Shown here one piece after another: positions 7,014 to 12,067 of a stretch of DNA of 12,067 nucleotides. Position numbers and translations under genes: made by a program. The stretch spans positions 5,257 to 17,323 of the forward strand of contig MHEA01000187.1 of the NCBI GenBank assembly GCA_001805085.1. The letters are read 5' to 3'. The DNA comes from Nitrospirae bacterium GWC2_57_9. Lineage in GTDB: Bacteria; Nitrospirota; UBA9217. The notes below the pieces were generated by a model. That model was not told where the DNA came from, made no database searches, and worked only from the letters and a program-made list of their open reading frames with translations. How positions within the stretch are numbered: the stretch's first letter is position 1; every line of letters starts with the position of its first letter.

Positions 7014-8155
7014 GACCCCCTCCGTTTCCCATCACCAATCGGATCTGCGGAAGCCAATTGTTTTTCGAAAATGGAAAGGAGCTCCAGAGCAACCGCATCC
7101 CAGGTGTAGCTCCTGAGCACCGTTTTTCTCCCGTCTTCTCCTGTGCGGGTCAAACGATCGCGATCATTGAGGAGAGAAAGGACGGTTTCGGCGACCTGAA
7201 CGGAAGAATCGGGATCGACCATAATTCCCCCGCCGTCGGCCAGAATCTCGGGGAAGGCCGAACCGGTCGAGACAACGACGGGCAGTCCGCTTGCCATCGC
7301 CTCGATCGTCACGATGCCGAAGGCCTCGAATTCAGGCAGGAAAACAAAAAGGTCGGCCGCATTGTAGTAAGGGGCTACGTCGCTCTGATTCCCCAGGAAC
7401 GAAACACAGGATTCCAGCCCCAGAGATCTGACCTTCTCGAAGAAGGCGTTGCGGTCCTTGGCATTCCCGTCACCGATCACGATATAACGTACTCCGGGAA
7501 TTCTTCCTTTCAGGATACTCAGTGCGTCAAGGACCTTGCTGATCCCTTTTCTTCCCTGAAGGGCAGAGACGGTCAGGAGAACAGGCGCAGCCCCCGGGAT
7601 GTTCAATTGTTTCCGTATCAGCGCACGTCTTTCGGGATCGGGCCTGAACAGGTCCGTATCGACCCCGTTCGGGACCACCCGGGCTGCCCGGCCGAAGCAT
7701 CTGGTCACTCCCGCCGTCACATATCTGCTGACCCCGATGATCTCGTCGGCCTTTGAGGCGGTGCTGAATCGTTTGAAGGCGTTAAAATGTTTTTCGTGAT
7801 TTTCGTAGGGATAATGGAAAATGATGTTGAACCGGAATTCTTTCAGCAGGCAGGTCAGCCCCGCAGCATATCCCTCACCGCGGGCGATCCCGATGTTCAC
7901 GATATCGTAGCCGCCGGTCAAAAATTCATGGACAAAGGCGGGGACAAAACTGAGCTTATGCCAGTTGTGATGAAAGATCTCCCGCACGTGCACGCGGGCA
8001 TCGATCCAATCCCGCGTTATGGAGTCAGGGCAGCGCCCGGTGATGAGGGTCACGTCATGACCGCGGCGGGCCACGGCGTTGGCCACATTGATCACATAGC
8101 GCTCGATGCCGCGCGGGGTACGCAGCGTGAACATGTGCGCGAAAGCGACCTTCAT
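7010..8155 (-). CDS. GT4 family glycosyltransferase (LPS core/O-antigen)
   Basis: This 381-residue retaining GT-B glycosyltransferase belongs to the large GT4 group that uses UDP- or GDP-sugars. The N-terminal acceptor domain begins MKVAFAHMFTLRTPRGIERY, with the RGIERY loop near 15-20. The linker VVPNGVDTDLFRP (160-172) is the classic GT4 hinge. The donor domain shows GRKG (201-204), GDG (228-230) and the E-x7-E motif at Glu277/Glu285 in EAFGIVTIEAM. Length and motif order are normal. ATG at 8155 overlaps the preceding GT2 stop by four bases, with GAGG a few bases upstream, and its own stop overlaps the GTG of the next GT4. Close coupling to the heptosyltransferase and two GT2 genes indicates a role in building LPS core or a short surface glycan. 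The specific sugar cannot be inferred. Confidence 0.92.
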   Translation of the reverse strand: MKVAFAHMFTLRTPRGIERYVINVANAVARRGHDVTLITGRCPDSITRDWIDARVHVREIFHHNWHKLSFVPAFVHEFLTGGYDIVNIGIARGEGYAAGLTCLLKEFRFNIIFHYPYENHEKHFNAFKRFSTASKADEIIGVSRYVTAGVTRCFGRAARVVPNGVDTDLFRPDPERRALIRKQLNIPGAAPVLLTVSALQGRKGISKVLDALSILKGRIPGVRYIVIGDGNAKDRNAFFEKVRSLGLESCVSFLGNQSDVAPYYNAADLFVFLPEFEAFGIVTIEAMASGLPVVVSTGSAFPEILADGGGIMVDPDSSVQVAETVLSLLNDRDRLTRTGEDGRKTVLRSYTWDAVALELLSIFEKQLASADPIGDGKRRGS

Positions 8156-8937
8156 GCCTCGCCTCTGCCCGTACTAGCGTTTTGTTGGGTATGTTCCCAT
8201 GCCTTCGCGTATTTCGCGAACACATAGTAGGCATGGAAGAGGTTGAGGATGAGGCCATGCTTGCCGTCCAGGAACCCGAGCCTGAAGATGTATTTCAGCA
8301 GGAAGGTGAAGGCAGGGCGAAAGAGGATGTTCATCCATCCGGACTTGAAGCGGGAGATGCCCTTCCCTGCCATTTCCGTCACGGCCAGGGACGAGTACTT
8401 GTTGATCGAGGACAGGTACGATGCGAGATCGGGATAGGCATAATGCTCGATGGCGTACCCGGTCCTGCCCACGCTCCCCGGGACTTTGACCGCCTCGTGG
8501 ACGGCTCGTTCCTCGAACCGGCCCTTGCCTTTGCGGAACAGCCGAAGATTGTAATCCGGATACCAGCCTCCGTGGCGTATCTGTTTTCCGAGAAAAAAGG
8601 TTTTGCGGGGGATGAAGTAACCGTCAAGTGCAGACGATGAGGCAATGATGTCCCGGATCTCCTCCGCCAGCATGGCTTCTATCGGTTCGTCCGCATCGAG
8701 GCTCAGGACCCAGTCGCCCGTCGTCCTGTCTATGGCCAGGTTCTTCTGACGGGCGAAACCAAGCCACTCCTGGTGAACGACCAGGTCGGTATATTCGCGG
8801 CAGATGGAAATAGTATTATCCGTGCTGCCCGAATCGACGACAACGATCTCATCGGCCCATTTCACGCTTTCCAGCGTCCGGCGGATATTGGGTTCTTCGT
8901 TACAGGTTATGATGGCAACGGATAATCTTGGAGGCAT
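8152..8937 (-). CDS. GT2 family glycosyltransferase, WaaE-like (LPS core)
   Basis: This inverting GT2 enzyme is similar to the WaaE/KdtX core glucosyltransferases. With the ATG at 8937 it has 261 residues: SVAIITCNEE (6-15), WADEIVVVDSGSTD (27-40) and the metal-binding LDADE (80-84), then the subgroup blocks IPRKTFFLGK, GGWYPDYNLRLFRKG and EHYAY, and a hydrophobic/aromatic stretch near LLKYIFRLGFLDGKHG. The open frame extends 21 codons further upstream to an ATG at 9000. I prefer 8937: it gives the family-typical N-terminus, lies one base after the heptosyltransferase stop (TGAGATG) and has AGGA five bases upstream. The longer start would overlap that gene by 62 bases and add a low-complexity Arg/Gly/Ser stretch. 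It is paralogous to the GT2 at 4933-5790. Donor and acceptor are unknown. Confidence 0.9.
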   Translation of the reverse strand: MPPRLSVAIITCNEEPNIRRTLESVKWADEIVVVDSGSTDNTISICREYTDLVVHQEWLGFARQKNLAIDRTTGDWVLSLDADEPIEAMLAEEIRDIIASSSALDGYFIPRKTFFLGKQIRHGGWYPDYNLRLFRKGKGRFEERAVHEAVKVPGSVGRTGYAIEHYAYPDLASYLSSINKYSSLAVTEMAGKGISRFKSGWMNILFRPAFTFLLKYIFRLGFLDGKHGLILNLFHAYYVFAKYAKAWEHTQQNASTGRGEA

Positions 8938-8938
8938 C

Positions 8939-10003
8939 TCAGTCCTGCCGGCTCCCCGGCCGGAGGGTCTTGATCTTCTGCTCGACCACGGCGACAGCAT
9001 CTTCGACAGTTATGCTTTGCATGCATTCATTCTGCGAACACTTATGCGGTTTGCAGGGATGACAGGCCAACCGTTTGGTGATAACGACATGCCCATCGCC
9101 CCAGGGTCCCCATTTGCGCTCATCCGTCGGACCGAACAGCGCGATCACGGGGATGCCGGCTGCCGAAGCCATATGCATCGGCCCTGAATCGACCCCGAAG
9201 AACAGGTCCGCTGCCCGATAGACCGCGATGTTCTCGCGCAGGCTGGTTCTGCCGCAGAGGTTCAGGCCCTGGAAGCCGCCCTGCCGCTCGATCTCCTCGT
9301 ATAGTGCCGCATCGCCCTTCGCTCCCGTATAAATGAAGCGGGCCTTATGCCGGTCGCGCAGCGCCTGCATCACCGCGCAGAAACGCTCCAGAGGCCATTG
9401 CTTTGCCGGCAGGCTTGCCGCCGCATGAATGACGATTTTCAGATCCCCGGCTTTCCATCCCGCGTTCTTGAATAACTGCCCCACCTTTTGCTCGGCCGCT
9501 GCTTCGGGCCACAGTTCCAGTTCCGTCGAGTTGACCGGAATGTCCATGACCCTTAAACAGTCGAGAAAATTCTGGACCTCATGCTGATCCTGCCGATAGG
9601 CAACGCGGTCCGTCAGCAGTATCCCCCGTCCTTCCGTTGCAAAACCGATGCGGCGTGGGACGCCGGCGGCCCCGACGAGCAGAGCGCTCGAGAGCGATCG
9701 CTTCAGCACGAAGGCGGCATCATACCCCTGTTCCCTGATAAGCTTCCAGTAATGACGATATGCCGCGAACCTGCCTCGGTCGGAAGCGGCGCTGTAGGTA
9801 TGGATCGTTTTGAATTCGAAGGGGATCACCCGGTCCACATAGGGGCAGCCTTCGATCACCTGGCCGGAAAAGGGCTCGATCATGAGGTCGATGCGGGCGG
9901 CGGGGAAGGCCTGGCGCAGGTTTCTGAGGAACGGAACGGTCAGAACGGTGTCGCCGATGAAGCGGTAGCGCATGACCAGAATCTTGTTCGCGGCCAGTTT
10001 CAT
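8939..10003 (-). CDS. LPS heptosyltransferase family protein (GT9, WaaF-like)
   Basis: This 354-residue GT9 glycosyltransferase (GT-B fold) should add an ADP-activated heptose to the LPS inner core at the cytoplasmic face of the inner membrane. Visible landmarks are FIGDTVLTVPFLRNLRQAFP (15-34), whose Asp18 sits where the catalytic acid is known in WaaC/WaaF, and AASLPAKQWP with Lys201. The donor-binding block DSGPMHMASAAG (272-283) is followed by ALFGPTDERKWGPWG. Near the C-terminus is the Cys cluster CxxC....C....CM (Cys314, 317, 322, 327), which recalls the WaaF pattern. The length is normal. The ATG overlaps the obgE stop by four bases (ATGA) and has no convincing ribosome site of its own, suggesting translational coupling to obgE. 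Whether it adds the first, second or a later heptose cannot be told here. Confidence 0.93.
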   Translation of the reverse strand: MKLAANKILVMRYRFIGDTVLTVPFLRNLRQAFPAARIDLMIEPFSGQVIEGCPYVDRVIPFEFKTIHTYSAASDRGRFAAYRHYWKLIREQGYDAAFVLKRSLSSALLVGAAGVPRRIGFATEGRGILLTDRVAYRQDQHEVQNFLDCLRVMDIPVNSTELELWPEAAAEQKVGQLFKNAGWKAGDLKIVIHAAASLPAKQWPLERFCAVMQALRDRHKARFIYTGAKGDAALYEEIERQGGFQGLNLCGRTSLRENIAVYRAADLFFGVDSGPMHMASAAGIPVIALFGPTDERKWGPWGDGHVVITKRLACHPCKPHKCSQNECMQSITVEDAVAVVEQKIKTLRPGSRQD

Positions 10004-11049
10004 GCGCGTCGTGACCCGTCCGGAAGGTTGTTGCCTGCAGCCTGCTGCTGGTGCTCTTCCACCCTGTCCGCGAGGAACCGGAGCAGGCGGTCGAGCCCGG
10101 CCCCGGTCACGGCCGAGGCCGGGAAGAACTCGTATCCTTCCGAACGACAGAACGCTGCGAGTTCTTCAAGCCGGTCCTGTTCGGCAGCATCGATCTTGGT
10201 GGCCGCCACTGCCATGTACTTTCCCCGCAGTTCGGCGCTATAGAGTTCCAGCTCTGTATTTATCTTCTTGAAATTCTCCACCGGGTCGCCAGGCACCATG
10301 CCCGACACATCCACCAGATGAAGAAGGATCGAGGTGCGCTCCACGTGCCGCAGGAACTCAAAACCGAGACCAGCGCCTTTGTGCGCGTTCTCGATCAATC
10401 CCGGTATGTCGGCAACCACGAAGCTTTTTCGTCCCTCCGGTTTGACCACACCGAGAACGGGGGTGAGCGTCGTGAAGGGGTAATCGGCGATCTTCGGTTT
10501 TGCGGCCGAGATCTTGGAGATGAGGGTCGATTTGCCGGCATTGGGAAAGCCGACCAGTCCGACATCGGCCAGCAGCTTCAGTTCCAGGAAAAAAATTCCT
10601 TCTTCTCCCGGTTCGCCGGGCTGTGCATGCCGCGGCGCCTGGTTCGTGGCTGTCTTGAAAAAGGCGTTTCCCTTGCCGCCGCGCCCGCCTTTTGCCAGGA
10701 CGTACTCCATCCCGTCGCTGTCCAGGTCGACGATCACGTCCCTCGTTTCAGCGTGATGCACGATGGTGCCCACGGGAACGCGGATAACGATGTTCCGGGC
10801 ATCAGCGCCGCTCTGCTCCTTGCCGCGGCCTTCTTCTCCGTTATCGGCAAAATAGTTCTGCTGATATTTGAGGTCGATCAGGGTGCCCAGCTGCTTATCG
10901 GCAAGCAGAATCACGTCGGCGCCCTTGCCGCCGTTGCCGCCGTTCGGTCCGCCGCGGGGCACATAAGCCTCCCTGCGAAAGCTCACGCAGCCGCGTCCGC
11001 CGTGTCCGGCCTTTACGTTGATTTTGACCCTGTCTATAAAGTTTGACAT
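10000..11049 (-). CDS. obgE: Obg/CgtA family ribosome-assembly GTPase
   Basis: Obg is an essential, slow-cycling GTPase that binds the 50S subunit and links ribosome maturation to growth and stringent response. Numbered from the ATG at 11049, the glycine-rich Obg fold occupies about residues 1-158 (GGRGCVSFRREAYVPRGGPNGG; GGRGGKGNAFF). The G domain follows, with G1 GFPNAGKS (167-174), switch segment DYPFTTLTP (189-197), G3 DIPG (214-217), G4 TKID (284-287) and G5 SAVTG (312-316). At 349 residues it lacks the C-terminal OCT domain of Bacillus-type Obg. The G4 Asn is replaced by Thr. A GTG at 11061 would add four residues (VILP), but the ATG gives the usual N-terminus. The gene follows a terminator and so probably uses its own promoter. 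Its stop overlaps the heptosyltransferase start, which is an unusual partner. Confidence 0.97.
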   Translation of the reverse strand: MSNFIDRVKINVKAGHGGRGCVSFRREAYVPRGGPNGGNGGKGADVILLADKQLGTLIDLKYQQNYFADNGEEGRGKEQSGADARNIVIRVPVGTIVHHAETRDVIVDLDSDGMEYVLAKGGRGGKGNAFFKTATNQAPRHAQPGEPGEEGIFFLELKLLADVGLVGFPNAGKSTLISKISAAKPKIADYPFTTLTPVLGVVKPEGRKSFVVADIPGLIENAHKGAGLGFEFLRHVERTSILLHLVDVSGMVPGDPVENFKKINTELELYSAELRGKYMAVAATKIDAAEQDRLEELAAFCRSEGYEFFPASAVTGAGLDRLLRFLADRVEEHQQQAAGNNLPDGSRRA

Positions 11050-11087
11050 TGGTAATATCACTCAGGATTAAACAATATTTTCAATTA

Positions 11088-11123
11088 AATATACAGATAT
11101 AAACCAAAAATTGCAAGCGTCAA
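11088..11123 (-). promoter_or_regulatory. Predicted promoter(s) for obgE and the glycosyltransferase operon
   Basis: In a strongly AT-rich stretch the minus strand shows TTGCAA (11116-11111), 17 bases, then TATATT (11093-11088), giving a start near 11080 and a leader of about 30 bases. An overlapping option is TTGACG (11123-11118), 16 bases, then TATATC (11101-11096). The terminator upstream makes a local promoter necessary unless readthrough feeds obgE. It is a prediction from sequence only. Confidence 0.55.
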
Positions 11124-11174
11124 TTGGTGAGGACCATGCTGCTGATGGCCTCTTCTGAGCCTGAGCATGGAGAC
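11124..11174. other. Spacer between the rpmA terminator and obgE promoter
   Basis: This short non-coding stretch holds a 7-base inverted repeat, CCATGCT (11134-11140) and AGCATGG (11164-11170), with a 23-base gap. I see no gene. The repeat could be a weak regulatory element or chance. Confidence 0.25.
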
Positions 11175-11208
11175 AAAAAAAAGGCGGCATAGGTCACATG
11201 CCGCCTTT
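11175..11208 (-). terminator. Rho-independent terminator after rpmA
   Basis: On the minus strand an 11-base perfect stem (AAAGGCGGCAT paired with ATGCCGCCTTT) with a 7-base loop runs directly into a T-run of eight (11182-11175), three of whose bases also pair in the stem. It begins about 26 bases after the rpmA stop. It should end or attenuate the rplU-rpmA transcript before obgE. Confidence 0.93.
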
Positions 11209-11234
11209 CTCTGATCCTGGTTAAGGGAGATGAG

Positions 11235-11495
11235 CTACGAAGTTGCCTCGTATACGCTTATCTGTTTGCGGGTCTTGTCTTTTCGTTCGAACTTCACCAC
11301 GCCGTTGATCTTGGCAAAAAGCGTATCGTCGCTGCCCTTGCCCACATTCGTTCCGGGATGAAATTTCGTTCCCCGCTGCCTGACAAGGATGGTCCCTGCA
11401 TGTACCTTCTCGCCCGCATAGCGCTTCACTCCGAGGTACTGGGGATTGCTGTCCCTGCCGTTTCTTGAACTGCCGACGCCTTTTTTATGAGCCAT
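11235..11495 (-). CDS. rpmA: 50S ribosomal protein L27
   Basis: L27 is a small basic protein of the large ribosomal subunit whose N-terminus reaches the peptidyl-transferase centre. The 86-residue product begins MAHKKGVGSSRNGRDS, the canonical start of forms that lack the cleavable Firmicute N-terminal extension. It continues with RQRGTKFHPGTNVGKG and VKFER, all typical, and the length is normal. The ATG has an excellent GGAGGA ribosome site seven bases upstream, and the gene lies 26 bases after rplU, its conserved partner. A strong terminator follows the TAG stop. The start, length and neighbours leave no real alternative. Confidence 0.99.
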   Translation of the reverse strand: MAHKKGVGSSRNGRDSNPQYLGVKRYAGEKVHAGTILVRQRGTKFHPGTNVGKGSDDTLFAKINGVVKFERKDKTRKQISVYEATS

Positions 11496-11521
11496 TTCAA
11501 ATCCTCCAAAAGCTGGCTTGA

Positions 11522-11833
11522 TTAAGCCTTAATTTCTTTGACTTTGATCGCGGTATAGTTCTGCCGGTGGCCATTGGTCTTGCGGAAGCCCTTGCGCCGC
11601 CTATGCTTGAAGATCAGGAGCTTCTCGCCTCTGCCTTCCTCCACCACCTCTGCGGTCACTTTCGCAGATGCCAGCGTCGGCTTGCCCACGGAGACCTTGT
11701 CGCCGTCTGCAATCATGAACACCTGGTTCAGTTCAACGGTATCGCCCTTTTTTGCATCAAGACTTTCCACTCTGACTACGTCTCCAGGAGAAACCTTGTA
11801 TTGCTTTCCCCCTGTTGTTATGACTGCGTACAT
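11522..11833 (-). CDS. rplU: 50S ribosomal protein L21
   Basis: L21 binds 23S rRNA and takes part in early 50S assembly. The 103-residue product has the family start MYAVITTGGKQYKV, the central SVGKPT segment, and the C-terminal KHRRRKGFRKTNGHRQNYT signature. The length is standard. The ATG at 11833 is preceded by AAGGAGGA eight bases away, close to a perfect ribosome binding site, as expected for a highly expressed gene. It is the first gene of an rplU-rpmA pair transcribed from a promoter about 50-80 bases upstream. No structured autoregulatory leader is obvious in the short leader. Confidence 0.99.
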   Translation of the reverse strand: MYAVITTGGKQYKVSPGDVVRVESLDAKKGDTVELNQVFMIADGDKVSVGKPTLASAKVTAEVVEEGRGEKLLIFKHRRRKGFRKTNGHRQNYTAIKVKEIKA

Positions 11834-11888
11834 GCCTCAGTTCCTCCTTCGACGAATCCAATCTCGATATTCCTTTTGAAGAGTTCGT

Positions 11889-11918
11889 AAATTACCATGT
11901 AACTCATGGAGTTGTCAA
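11889..11918 (-). promoter_or_regulatory. Predicted sigma70 promoter for rplU-rpmA
   Basis: A perfect TTGACA (-35, 11918-11913) is followed after 18 bases by TAATTT (-10, 11894-11889). Transcription would start near 11881, about 48 bases before the rplU ATG. The spacer contains the inverted repeat CCATG-N5-CATGG (11895-11909), which could be an operator or coincidence. The -10 is a poor match, so strength is uncertain. Confidence 0.55.
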
Positions 11919-12067
11919 GGGAAAAATACAGGAATATCCGATTAGAGGATTGAGGAACCGCAGGCAATTATAAAAAAGATAAGGGTCCGGACCTACTATT
12001 GCAGACCGATTGTACGGCTCCCTCAACGTATAACCTCTTCCCGTTGGTTTTCCCTGACAGAGAGATA
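11919..12067. other. Non-coding stretch at the right edge
   Basis: I see no supported gene here. It contains a perfect 10-base palindrome, GGTCCGGACC (11984-11993), followed on the minus strand by a run of six T and a TATAAT (11972-11967). The TATAAT has no good -35. The palindrome has too short a stem to be a convincing terminator. A short open stretch entering from the right edge on the minus strand could be the tail of an upstream gene but matches nothing I recognise. Confidence 0.3.

Noticed and set aside
8938..9000. Longer N-terminus of the GT2 gene from the ATG at 9000
   Set aside because: It would overlap the heptosyltransferase by 62 bases and add a low-complexity segment. The ATG at 8937 has a better ribosome site and the family-typical start.
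10051..11046. Plus-strand open frame of 331 codons opposite obgE
   Set aside because: It lies entirely antisense to obgE, a highly conserved gene, and its translation shows no family features.
11050..11061. GTG start for obgE four codons upstream of the ATG
   Set aside because: It adds VILP, which is not typical of Obg N-termini, and has no ribosome site at suitable distance. The ATG at 11049 is preferred, though the evidence is not decisive.
11984..12067. Possible riboswitch or structured leader at the right edge
   Set aside because: I compared it mentally with cyclic-di-GMP and other common riboswitch cores and found no conserved core. Only a 10-base palindrome is evident.
1..12067. CRISPR array, tRNA, insertion sequence or defence system
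   Set aside because: No regularly spaced repeats, cloverleaf, transposase motifs or nuclease/toxin domains were seen on either strand.

Overview
This window is a chromosomal segment from a Gram-negative bacterium. It carries the ribosomal-protein/GTPase locus rplU-rpmA-obgE followed by a lipopolysaccharide (LPS) core and O-antigen sugar locus. All twelve recognisable genes lie on the minus strand, so the transcription order runs from high to low coordinates. Genes for heptosyl transfer, O-antigen ligation and nucleotide-activated deoxysugars show an LPS-bearing outer membrane. The style of L21, L27 and Obg is compatible with Desulfobacterota/'Deltaproteobacteria' or Nitrospirota, but the taxon cannot be fixed from sequence reading alone.

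Region 1 (about 12067-11175): a sigma70-type promoter, then rplU (L21) and rpmA (L27), each with a strong ribosome binding site, closed by a textbook Rho-independent terminator. Region 2 (about 11123-4933): a separate AT-rich promoter drives obgE, which runs straight into five glycosyltransferase genes: a GT9 heptosyltransferase, a GT2, two GT4s and a second GT2. Most junctions here are 4-base start/stop overlaps; one is a 1-base gap. This looks like one translationally coupled transcript that ties an essential ribosome-assembly GTPase to LPS core assembly. Region 3 (4872-3580): an O-antigen ligase (WaaL-like) gene, 60 bases downstream of the last glycosyltransferase.

Region 4 (3579-1): a 172-base AT-rich gap holds a likely promoter and two dyads. 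It is followed by gmd, fcl, rfbF and the first 172 codons of rfbG, which runs off the left edge. gmd and fcl make GDP-L-fucose from GDP-mannose. RfbF and RfbG make CDP-glucose and then CDP-4-keto-6-deoxyglucose, the precursor of 3,6-dideoxyhexoses and related sugars. Together the window supplies activated sugars, core glycosyltransferases and the ligase that joins O-antigen to lipid A-core.

No mobile element, CRISPR array, tRNA, rRNA or defence system is visible, and I did not find a wholly new system. The most unusual structure is a degenerate tandem duplication of the 3' end of one GT4 gene (5813-6015). It gives that protein a partly frame-shifted C-terminal tail.
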